Shown here: positions 39,127-49,218 of the stretch, piece after piece
Layout of the letters: the number at the start of each line of letters is the position of its first letter
Numbering within the stretch: the stretch's first letter is position 1
NCBI GenBank assembly: GCA_937141935.1
Contig: CAKZQS010000016.1
Location: forward strand, 17,201 to 81,200
Reading direction: 5' to 3'
Length of the DNA: 64,000 bases
DNA from: an uncultured Ectothiorhodospiraceae bacterium
GTDB lineage: Bacteria; Pseudomonadota; Gammaproteobacteria; Nevskiales; Oceanococcaceae
Program-made: the position numbers and the translations under genes
The notes under the pieces: model-generated
Seen by the model: the letters and a program-made list of their open reading frames with translations, nothing else
What the model was told of the DNA's origin: nothing
Database searches by the model: none

Positions 39127-39627
39127 ATGCGCCCCTTGCTGTTTGTGACCCTTGCCTTGGGCGTTCTGATCGCCCTGTTCTACGCCTTGGCGCCGTCGCG
39201 GGACATGCCTCTCAACCTGACACCTGCGGCGACGCTGGCGGTGCTGCCGGCTCCCAGTCCGGGCACGCAGGCGCCGCGCGAGGCGGCCGGCGAGGCGCCG
39301 GCCGCGGCCCCAACACCGGTAGCGAGCGCCGCGGTTTCGCGTGATGCGGAGCCGCCTGGCGTCAAGGTCTTCCGCTTGGAGGTGTCTGCCGAGGGCCTGG
39401 CTTCGGGGCCGGCCGTGATTCGCGTGCGGCAGGGCGAGCGCATTGCGCTGAGTATCGCCTCGAGCATCGCGGATGAACTGCACCTGCATGGCTACGACCG
39501 GCATCTTCCGTTGCGGGCCGGCGAGACGGCCCGCCTGGACCTGGTCACCGAGCTCTCCGGCCGCTTCAGCTATGAGCTGCATCAGCAGCATCGTGAGATT
39601 GGCGTGCTGGAAGTCCTGCCGCGCTAA
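39127..39627 (+). CDS. Membrane-anchored cupredoxin-like protein
   Basis: 166 residues. One N-terminal helix (about 3-20), a Pro/Ala-rich linker (28-75), then a beta domain of about 85 residues with DELHLHGYD and ELSGRFSYELH, which resembles single-domain cupredoxins of the EfeO/NosZ-like type. The domain has His residues but no Cys, so a classic type-1 copper site is absent. It likely sits in the periplasm. The gene lies between the divergent ABC operon and crbS. Confidence 0.6.
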   Translation: MRPLLFVTLALGVLIALFYALAPSRDMPLNLTPAATLAVLPAPSPGTQAPREAAGEAPAAAPTPVASAAVSRDAEPPGVKVFRLEVSAEGLASGPAVIRVRQGERIALSIASSIADELHLHGYDRHLPLRAGETARLDLVTELSGRFSYELHQQHREIGVLEVLPR

Positions 39628-39672
39628 GTGGTTTCTGCTTGCACGGCGTGATGACCTGAGGCCGCGGCCCTC

Positions 39673-42600
39673 GTGAACCCCGTACTTCTGTTCCTGATTG
39701 CCAGTGGCTACCTGCTGCTGCTCTTCGGAATCGCGTACGCCGGCGACCGGCAGGCGGCGACGCGACGCTTTGTCCGCAAGCCTGTCTCCTGGAGCCTCGC
39801 ACTCGCCGTCTATTGCACCTCGTGGACCTACTACGGCGCGGTTGGTCGCGCCGCCGAGTCGAGCTGGTCCTATCTGCCGATTTACCTGGGCCCGATGCTG
39901 GTCTTCGTGTTTGGTCACCGCCTGCTGGCGCGGATGATCGAGTTGGCGAAGAGCAACAGCCTGACCTCGCTGCCGGATTTCGTCGCGGCTCGCTTCGGCA
40001 AGAAACAGCACATCGCGGTGGTGTGCACCACGCTCAGCGTGATCGCCGTATTGCCCTATATCGCACTCCAGCTCAAGGGGATTGCGGTCAGCTTTGCCGT
40101 GGTCGCGCCATTTGCCACGGCGCACGCCCCCGATGTGGCGCTGCTGACGGCCCTGGGCCTGGGCTTGTTTGCGGTGCTGTTCGGCACCCGGCACATCAGC
40201 TCCAGCGAGAGCCACCATGGCCTGCTGGTTGCCGTCGCGTTCGAGTCTGTCGTCAAGCTCGGCGCCTTCCTGCTCGTGGCCTATGTGGTGCTGCGCTGGG
40301 CGCCCGAGGCCAGCGTCCCGGTTGCGGAGGCGGCGCCCATGCCGCCGCAGCAAGGTGCGCTTCTGGAGTTCCTGGTGCAGACCTTACTCGCGGCCCTGGC
40401 GATCCTGTGCCTGCCGCGTCAGTTCCACGTGACGGTGGTGGAGAACGCAAGCCTGCGGGATTTGCAGGTGGCTCGCGTGGTGTTCCCGCTGTACTTCGTT
40501 CTGATCAGCCTGCCGGTGGTGCCGTTGGCACAGCAAGGCCTTGCCACCTTCGGTTCAGGGGCCAACCCCGATACCTACATGCTCTTGCTGCCGCTGGCTG
40601 CCGGCAGTGAATGGTTGGCGGTCGTGGCCTTCCTCGGTGGTTTCTCCGCAGCCACCGCGATGGTCGTGGTGTCCAGCATCGCGTTGAGCACGATGGTCAG
40701 CAACGAAATCGTCATGCCCTGGCTGCTGCATCGCGGCCATTTGCGCGAACGCGAAGATTGGGGGTCAGTACTCAAGCGGGTTCGCCGCTACACGATCACC
40801 GTCATTATCACGGCGGCCTACTTCGTCTACCGTTTCATCGCACCGGAGGCCTCGCTGGCCTCACTGGGGCTGATCGCCTTCGTTGGAATCGCGCAGCTCG
40901 CGCCGTCATTGCTGGGCGCAATGTATTGGTCCCGGGCGACGGGGCGCGCGGCCTTGTGGGGGCTGATCGCCGGTGGGGTGGTGTGGGCCTATACCTTGCT
41001 GTTGCCGGCCTTCGTGCCGAATCAGGCTTGGTTGCACATTGGGCCCTTCGGCTTGCAGTGGCTCGCGCCCTACGGGCTGTTTGGGTTGACCGGGCTAGAC
41101 GAGGTGGTCCACGCCACCCTGTTCAGCCTGGGCGCTAACGCCGCGCTTTTTGTTGGCGTATCGCTCGGCGTCCGACCGACTTTGCAGGAGCGCCTGGACG
41201 CGTCGCGCTTCCTGGAGCCCTTTCAACGTTCCGGGCAGCAAACCGTTCGCGTGGGGGACCTGGCGGTGGTGCTGGAGCGCTTCTTCGGCGCCGAGCGCAG
41301 CCGCAGTATCCTCGAGGACTTCGCGGCGCAGCGCGGAGAGGCCGTGCCACAGGCCCAGATGCCCGCGTCCCCTGTGCTGGAAGCCCATGTCGAAAGCCTG
41401 CTGGCGTCGACGATGGGCGGGGCAACCGCCCGTGCGTTGCTGGCGTCGGTTTTGGGTGGCGGGCAGGCGCACCTGGCGGAGCCCATCGATGAGCTCGCGC
41501 GCACGTCGGACATCGTGCGTTTTAATCGCGAACTGTTGCAGGCAACGCTGGATAACCTGACGCAAGGCGTGGCGGTGGTCGACAGTGACCTGCGGTTGGT
41601 CGGCTGGAACCGGCGCTACAAGGATCTGTTCGACTTGCCCGAGAGCATGTTGCGCATTGGCGAGCCGGTCGAGACGGTGCTGCGCTTCAACGCCAGCCGC
41701 AATGTGGGCATCGGTGCCGACGAGGCCGCGGAGTGGATCGAACGTCGCCTGGCGCATCTGCGTGCCAAGTCGAGCCATCGGGCCGAGCGCCGTCTGCCGG
41801 ACGGGCGCTACCTGGAGATTCGCGGCGAGCCGATGCCCGGCGGCGGCTTTGTCACGACCTTTACCGACATCTCGGACTTCAAGACCGCGCAGGAGGAGCT
41901 GGCGCGCGCAAATGTCGAGCTGGAGGCCCGCGTCGCCTTCCGCACCCGCGAATTGCAGGCGGCGCGCGCGGAGGCCGAGTCCGCAAACCTGTCGAAAACG
42001 CGCTTCCTCGCCGCCGCGAGCCACGACCTTATGCAGCCGCTCAACGCGGCGCGACTGTTCCTGTCCGCGGTTGCGCCGCAGGTCCGGGGTGATGAGCCGG
42101 CGGAACTGCTGGTGGGAATCGAGCAATCGCTCACGTCCATGGAGGACCTGCTGGCGAGCCTGCTGGACATCTCCAAGTTGGACGCCGGCGTGTTGCCGGT
42201 CGAGGCGCGCCGCTTTGCCTTGCAGGAGATTTTTGCCGCATTGGAGACGCAGTTCGGTGTTATTGCCCGTGAGAGGGGCCTGCGCCTGTGTGTGCACCGC
42301 ACCAGCCTGTGGCTGAATTCGGACCCTGCGCTGGTGCGGCGCATCCTGCTCAACCTGTTGAGCAACGCCTTACGCTATACGTCGACCGGGCGTGTGGTCT
42401 TGGGGGCGCGCCGAGCGGGGGGGCGCGTGCGCATTGAGGTGCTCGATAGCGGCCCGGGCATTCCCGAACGCGACCGGGCGCGCATCTTCCAGGAGTTTCA
42501 GCGCCTCGCCGGACACGACGCCCGCGGCGAGCGAGGTTTTGGCTTGGGCCTTGCGATTTGCCAGCGCATTGCCAGCCTGCTCGATGCCCCCTTGCTGGTT

Positions 42601-43077
42601 CGCTCCGTTGTCGGGCGGGGCAGCGCTTTCAGCCTGACCCTCCCACGGGCGGAGCCGGGTCAGCGGGCGGTCGCTCGCCCCGCAGGGCGGCGCGCAAGCG
42701 GTGACCTGGATGGCCTTCGCGTGCTGTGCATCGATAACGACCTGCCGGTGTTGCAGGGGATGCGGGCGCTGCTGCACACCTGGGGCTGTGAGGTGGAGCT
42801 GGCGAGTGGCAGCGAGGAGGCCTGGGCCGTGGTCGAGCGCGAGGCCCCGGACGTGGTGATCGCCGACTACCACCTCGACAACGGGCTGACCGGCGTCGAG
42901 CTGCTCCAGGAGCTGCGCGCGCAATGTCCCAAGGGCTTCGAAGCCTTGGTGGTCACGGCAGATCACGGGGGTGAAGCCGATGCGGCGGCCCAGGCGGCAG
43001 GCTATCGGGTGCTGAAGAAGCCCGTGCGCCCGGGGGCCCTGCGCGCGTTGCTCGCGCGCCTGTCAGCCCTCGGGTGA
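39673..43077 (+). CDS. crbS: CrbS-type sensor: SSS transporter-like domain fused to hybrid histidine kinase
   Basis: 1134 residues from a GTG start. A sodium/solute symporter-like membrane part (about 1-500, 12-13 helices), a PAS domain (about 625-740), HisKA with His783 in AASHDLMQPLNAAR, HATPase_c (NLLSNALRY near 890; DSGPGIPERD; GFGLGLAI), and a receiver (about 1010-1130) with Asp1065 in IADYHLDNG. CrbS in Vibrio and Pseudomonas senses acetate-related signals and, with CrbR, turns on acs. The gene converges on crbR with a 15-base tail overlap. It is the likely kinase for CrbR. Confidence 0.9.
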   Translation: MNPVLLFLIASGYLLLLFGIAYAGDRQAATRRFVRKPVSWSLALAVYCTSWTYYGAVGRAAESSWSYLPIYLGPMLVFVFGHRLLARMIELAKSNSLTSLPDFVAARFGKKQHIAVVCTTLSVIAVLPYIALQLKGIAVSFAVVAPFATAHAPDVALLTALGLGLFAVLFGTRHISSSESHHGLLVAVAFESVVKLGAFLLVAYVVLRWAPEASVPVAEAAPMPPQQGALLEFLVQTLLAALAILCLPRQFHVTVVENASLRDLQVARVVFPLYFVLISLPVVPLAQQGLATFGSGANPDTYMLLLPLAAGSEWLAVVAFLGGFSAATAMVVVSSIALSTMVSNEIVMPWLLHRGHLREREDWGSVLKRVRRYTITVIITAAYFVYRFIAPEASLASLGLIAFVGIAQLAPSLLGAMYWSRATGRAALWGLIAGGVVWAYTLLLPAFVPNQAWLHIGPFGLQWLAPYGLFGLTGLDEVVHATLFSLGANAALFVGVSLGVRPTLQERLDASRFLEPFQRSGQQTVRVGDLAVVLERFFGAERSRSILEDFAAQRGEAVPQAQMPASPVLEAHVESLLASTMGGATARALLASVLGGGQAHLAEPIDELARTSDIVRFNRELLQATLDNLTQGVAVVDSDLRLVGWNRRYKDLFDLPESMLRIGEPVETVLRFNASRNVGIGADEAAEWIERRLAHLRAKSSHRAERRLPDGRYLEIRGEPMPGGGFVTTFTDISDFKTAQEELARANVELEARVAFRTRELQAARAEAESANLSKTRFLAAASHDLMQPLNAARLFLSAVAPQVRGDEPAELLVGIEQSLTSMEDLLASLLDISKLDAGVLPVEARRFALQEIFAALETQFGVIARERGLRLCVHRTSLWLNSDPALVRRILLNLLSNALRYTSTGRVVLGARRAGGRVRIEVLDSGPGIPERDRARIFQEFQRLAGHDARGERGFGLGLAICQRIASLLDAPLLVRSVVGRGSAFSLTLPRAEPGQRAVARPAGRRASGDLDGLRVLCIDNDLPVLQGMRALLHTWGCEVELASGSEEAWAVVEREAPDVVIADYHLDNGLTGVELLQELRAQCPKGFEALVVTADHGGEADAAAQAAGYRVLKKPVRPGALRALLARLSALG

Positions 43078-43718
43078 GACGCCCTCGATGCGGATCTCCG
43101 CCACATCCAGGCTCTGGGCGATCAGTGCAGCCTGCGTCCGGCTGTAGATGCGCAGCTTGCGCATGATCGCCGTCATATGCGCCTTGACCGTGGCTTCCGA
43201 GACTTCCAGCTCATAGGCGATCTGCTTGTTGAGCAGCCCGTCGGCCACCATCATCAGCACACGAAATTGCTGTGGAGTCAGGCTGCCGATGCGCGAGGCG
43301 AGGTCGGCATCGTCCTGTGTCGCGGGGGGGTCCATGGGCGGGAAGGCAAGCGCACCCGCCATGACCTGCGCAATGGCATCCCGAATGGCTGCCAGCGGCG
43401 TCGACTTCGGCACGAAACCCGAGGCGCCGAAGTCCTTCGCACGCCGCATCGTTGAGGGGTCGTCCGCCGCCGAGACCACAATGACCGGCACCGAAGGATG
43501 CTGACCACGCAGGTACAGCAGCGAGGAAAAGCCCCGCGCGCCGGGCATTTTCAGGTCCAGAAGTACGAGGTCGATATCTGCATCCGCCACCGCGGATTCC
43601 AGCCCAGCCATGTCGTCGGCCTCGCGAATGACCGCCCCGCTGAGCGCCTGGTCCACAGCCTGCTTCAGGGCCGCGCGGAACAGCGGATGATCATCCGCGA
43701 TCAGTACGCAGGCCTCGC

Positions 43719-43722
<4 letters not shown>
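43063..43722 (-). CDS. crbR: CrbR-type LuxR/NarL response regulator
   Basis: 219 residues: receiver (1-120) with Asp10-Asp11, phospho-acceptor Asp56 in LLDLKMPG and Lys in FVPKSTP, and LuxR-type helix-turn-helix (about 150-200). Homologues CrbR, ErbR and AgmR activate acs and alcohol-oxidation genes. The ATG at 43722 forms an ATGA overlap with the stop of acs2, so the regulator is translated with the acetyl-CoA synthetase whose expression such regulators control. A longer frame upstream, to 43893, runs inside acs2 and is rejected. Confidence 0.9.
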
Positions 43723-45680
<1,958 letters not shown>

Positions 45681-45856
45681 CGACTGTCTCCTCATCGATT
45701 GCGGTGAATCGCGTCCATGGTAACCAGCAGGCGCGCCAGTGGCATGGACGATCGCGGTAGAGCTGGTGGTAGGGGCGCCTGGCGGATCTCGCGCGGGAGT
45801 GACAGCGGGCCGGCCGGGGTCGCACACTTGGGGGTCGAGCCCGACGGAATGACGCC

Positions 45857-47452
45857 ATGACTGCCGCTGCCCCCCCGACCACCCGCACGCCGGACCGCAT
45901 CGAAAGCGGCGCGGACTACATCGACAGCCTGCGCGGGCGCGCGCTGACGGTGTGGCTGTTTGGCGAGCGCGTTGCGGACATCGTCGAGCACCCGATGATC
46001 CGCCCCTCGATTAACGCGGTGGCCAAGACTTACGACCTGGCCGTGGCCAACCCGGAGCTGGCCTCGGTGGTCTCGCCCTTCACCGGCGAGCGGGTCAGCC
46101 GCTTTCTGCACGTGTGCACCTCGGTCGACGACCTGGTCAAGCAGAACAAGATGCAGCGCCGCCTGGGCCAGCTGACCGGCACCTGTTTCCAGCGCTGCGT
46201 GGGCATGGATGCCTTCAACGCTCTGTATTCGGTGACCTTTGAGATCGACGAGGCGCATGGCAGTGACTACCACGCCCGCCTGCGCGAGTTTTTGACCCTG
46301 ATGCACCGGCGCAACACCGTGGTGGGCGGGGCGATGACCGACGTCAAGGGGGACCGCGGCCTGCCGCCACACCAGCAGGCCGACCCGGACCTGTATCTGC
46401 GTGTCGTGCGCCGCAGCGAGGAGGGGGTGTGGGTCTCGGGCGCCAAGGCGCACCAGACCGGCTGCCTGAACTCGCACTACATGGTGGTGATGCCGACGCT
46501 GCGGCTGGGGCCGGAGGATCGCGATTACGCCATCGTCGGCGCGGTGCCGGTGGACGCCCAGGGCCTGACCTATATCTATGGCCGCCAGTCCTGCGATACC
46601 CGCAGCATGGAGCCGGGCGACATGGACGTGGGCAATGCCCGTTACGGCGGCCAGGAGGCGATGGTGATCTTTGACGAGGTCTTCATCCCGAAGGAATGGA
46701 TCTTCATGGATGGGCAGACCGAGTTCGCCGCCATGCTGGTCGAGCGCTTCACCAGCTACCACCGGCGCAGCTACGTCTGCAAAAGCGGTGTGGGTGATGT
46801 GCTGATTGGCGCCGCCGCGGAGGTCGCGGACTACAACGGCGTGGCGCGGGCCTCGCACGTGCGCGACAAGATCGTCGAGATGGCGCACCTGAACGAGACC
46901 ATCTACGGCACCGGCATCGCCGCCAGCTACCAGGGCCAGCCCACCCGCTCCGGGGCCTACATCTGCGACGACATGCTGGCCAATGTGTGCAAGCACCACG
47001 TCACCAAGATGCCCTACGAGATCGGCCGCCTGGCGCAGGACCTGGCCGGGGGGCTTGTGGCCACGATGCCCTCACAGCAGGACCTGGACAGCGAGCAGAT
47101 CGGCGGCTTGCTGCAAAAGTACCTGCGTGGCCGCGCGGAGGTGGATACCCAGGCGCGCATGCGCATCCTGCGGCTGATCGAAAACCTGACGCTGGGGCGC
47201 AATGCCGTCGGCTATCTGACCGAATCCATGCACGGCGCGGGCTCACCGCAGGCGCAGCGCATCCAGATCGCGCGGGGCATGCAGGTGGAATACCGGCAAC
47301 GCCTGGCGCGCATCCTGGCCGGTATCGAGCCCGAGCTGGGCGACGCGCAGGCCCAGGCCGTGCTGGACGAGATTGGCGGTTATTTCGCCGAGGTCTTCCG
47401 CCTGCCGGAAGCACAGCGCGGCGAGGGGCAGGCGGCGGCGCCGCAGGGCTAG
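45857..47452 (+). CDS. 4-hydroxybutyryl-CoA dehydratase / 4-hydroxyphenylacetate 3-monooxygenase family enzyme
   Basis: 531 residues. The fold is the acyl-CoA-dehydrogenase-like flavin family (N-terminal [13 protein letters not shown], central [13 protein letters not shown]). Cys110 and Cys114 (GTCFQRCVG) and His302 and Cys308 ([11 protein letters not shown]) match the [4Fe-4S] ligands Cys99, Cys103, His292 and Cys299 of clostridial 4-hydroxybutyryl-CoA dehydratase, except that the His-Cys spacing is one residue shorter. The enzyme would turn 4-hydroxybutyryl-CoA into crotonyl-CoA or isomerise vinylacetyl-CoA. It is divergent from acs2, which fits short-chain acid use. It is not a flavin hydroxylase if the cluster ligands are real. 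Confidence 0.75.
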   Translation: MTAAAPPTTRTPDRIESGADYIDSLRGRALTVWLFGERVADIVEHPMIRPSINAVAKTYDLAVANPELASVVSPFTGERVSRFLHVCTSVDDLVKQNKMQRRLGQLTGTCFQRCVGMDAFNALYSVTFEIDEAHGSDYHARLREFLTLMHRRNTVVGGAMTDVKGDRGLPPHQQADPDLYLRVVRRSEEGVWVSGAKAHQTGCLNSHYMVVMPTLRLGPEDRDYAIVGAVPVDAQGLTYIYGRQSCDTRSMEPGDMDVGNARYGGQEAMVIFDEVFIPKEWIFMDGQTEFAAMLVERFTSYHRRSYVCKSGVGDVLIGAAAEVADYNGVARASHVRDKIVEMAHLNETIYGTGIAASYQGQPTRSGAYICDDMLANVCKHHVTKMPYEIGRLAQDLAGGLVATMPSQQDLDSEQIGGLLQKYLRGRAEVDTQARMRILRLIENLTLGRNAVGYLTESMHGAGSPQAQRIQIARGMQVEYRQRLARILAGIEPELGDAQAQAVLDEIGGYFAEVFRLPEAQRGEGQAAAPQG

Positions 47453-47494
47453 AGCGCCCGGTGCCGGGCGCGGCCGCGCCAGCGGCGGCCGCGC

Positions 47495-47522
47495 AAAAAA
47501 AAGGCCCGGCAGTGCCGGGCCT
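47495..47522 (-). terminator. Rho-independent terminator of the Gly/Leu-rich lipoprotein gene
   Basis: Read on the minus strand, the stem GGCCCGGCA / TGCCGGGCC is followed by eight T. It lies 20 bases beyond the stop of the lipoprotein gene and may serve the facing gene from the other side too. Confidence 0.85.
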
Positions 47523-47542
47523 CGGGCGGGAAGGGCGGAGCC

Positions 47543-48940
47543 TCAGCCCTGGTTGCCGCCAAGCAGGCCGCCGCCGAGCAGATTGCCCGTGCCGAGCAGG
47601 CCATTGAGGACGTTGACCAGTTCGCCAACCAGCGGGATCGGGCCCGTCAGCGCCTGCAGCTGGCCGAGCAGGGCATCCAGGCCCAGGCCGTTGCCACCAC
47701 CCAGCAGGCCGGTCAGCTGGTCCAGCGGGCTGCCGCCTGCCGCGCCGCCGGTGGCCTGGCTGAGGACGTCGAGCGAGGCGCCGTCGGCACCGAAGGTCAG
47801 CAGCGCCAGCAGGCTGTCGAGCGGGGTGCCCGTGCCGTTGCCGGCGACGCCGCCCAGCAGGCCGGACAGCGGGTTGCCGGTGGCCGGCTCGCCGGTGGGC
47901 AGCGGCACGTTGCCGAGGATCTGCGCCAGCAGGCTCTCGATCGGGTTCAGCAGCGGCGAGGCGGCGCCGTTGAGCACGTCGTTGAACAGCGGCGTGATCA
48001 GCTGGCCGGTGAAGGGCGCCAGCGTGCCGGTGGCGGTGTCGATGCCGGCCTGGATCTGGCTGGAGAAGTCCTGGCCGGTCTGCTCGTCGATCAGGGCGAC
48101 GGGCACGACCTGCAGCAGCACATTGCTCAGCAGATTGTTCAGCAGCGTCTCGACGCCGGCGTTGGTGCCCAGCGCGTCATAGTTGCCGACCGCAGGCAGC
48201 GTGGCCGACAGGTCCGCGGTGGCCGTTTCCAGCGTGGACAGCAGGCCACCCAGAACCGGGGCGCTGCGGGCCTCGGCCGGCACCAGCGCGAAGCCGTCCG
48301 ACAACTGGGCCAGCAGCGGCGCCACGGTGCTGGTCACGCTGGTCAGGTTCGGGTCTTCGCCGTCGCCGTCATTATTGGAGAAGCCGCTCAGCGCCGCGAC
48401 CAGCGGCTCCAGGGCATCGCCAATCGGGGCCAGCGGGGTGCCGGCCAGCGGGTTGCCGCTGAGCGGGTTGCCGTCGCTGCGGCCCCCGGCCACGGTCACG
48501 CAACCTTCGCCGCCGGCCAGGGCCGTCAGCGTGCTCTGCAGCTCGGCCGCGAAGCGCTCCAGCGAGCCGACGACCTGATCGGCCGCGCCCTGCAGCGCCG
48601 CCGCCGGGTCACCGCCGCCAGGCACCGCCGTCAGGGCCGCCAGAATCGCGTCGGGCGTATCCAGCAGCGAGTTCACGGTGTCGGCGGCGCATTGCACCGT
48701 CGGGCCCAGCGGCTCGGGCAGCGTGCCGCCGATCTGGTCGCCGAGGATGCCGCTGACCACCTGCTCCTGCAGCGGGTCCAGCGGGCCGGCAATGACCTGC
48801 GACTTGCCATTACTGCCAGCGGCCGCGTCGGGGCCGGCAGCCAGGCTCGCGCTGTCGCCGCTGGAATTGCAGGCGGCCAGCAGCAGCGTGCTGCCGAAGA
48901 TTGCGGCGCCGGATAGCGCCTTGCGGGTGAATTGGGTCAT
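47543..48940 (-). CDS. Gly/Leu-rich repeat lipoprotein, function unknown
   Basis: 465 residues. Lipobox LAAC (Cys near 24). The mature protein is low in charge and rich in Gly, Leu, Asn and Pro, with imperfect repeats such as NPLSGNPLAGTPLAP, LLGGVAGNGTG, GLLGGGNGLGLDALL and LLGTGNLLGGGLLGG. Three cysteines occur in the N-terminal half. No family was recognised. AAGGA precedes the ATG. It is divergent from the Ig-like domain protein with 278 bases between them, and may be a matrix or surface protein. Confidence 0.7.
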   Translation of the reverse strand: MTQFTRKALSGAAIFGSTLLLAACNSSGDSASLAAGPDAAAGSNGKSQVIAGPLDPLQEQVVSGILGDQIGGTLPEPLGPTVQCAADTVNSLLDTPDAILAALTAVPGGGDPAAALQGAADQVVGSLERFAAELQSTLTALAGGEGCVTVAGGRSDGNPLSGNPLAGTPLAPIGDALEPLVAALSGFSNNDGDGEDPNLTSVTSTVAPLLAQLSDGFALVPAEARSAPVLGGLLSTLETATADLSATLPAVGNYDALGTNAGVETLLNNLLSNVLLQVVPVALIDEQTGQDFSSQIQAGIDTATGTLAPFTGQLITPLFNDVLNGAASPLLNPIESLLAQILGNVPLPTGEPATGNPLSGLLGGVAGNGTGTPLDSLLALLTFGADGASLDVLSQATGGAAGGSPLDQLTGLLGGGNGLGLDALLGQLQALTGPIPLVGELVNVLNGLLGTGNLLGGGLLGGNQG

Positions 48941-49218
48941 GGGTCCTTGCCTCCAGAATGTTCGTGGGACCGCAACGGTGCGGTGAGACCATTCTCGATT
49001 CGGCAGGATTTGGCGCTGTCGCCGCGGAGCGCCTCTTGCAGTGCGGCCTTGGGCCCATTGCGTGTCGGATCAGACCGACGCTTGTCAGCTTCTGTACGAT
49101 ACGACGCGCACGGTTTCCCGACGCCCCAGGCGCTTGCCTTGTCAGGCCCGGACGCATTCCTTTATCTTGCCGACTTGGGGGAACTGATGCCCCGTCGGAC
49201 GACGGAGATAGCAGGCAC

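Noticed and set aside
45754..45773. Full shared promoter element upstream of acs2
   Set aside because: Only the left nine bases match; the right half fails, so it was not listed as a site.
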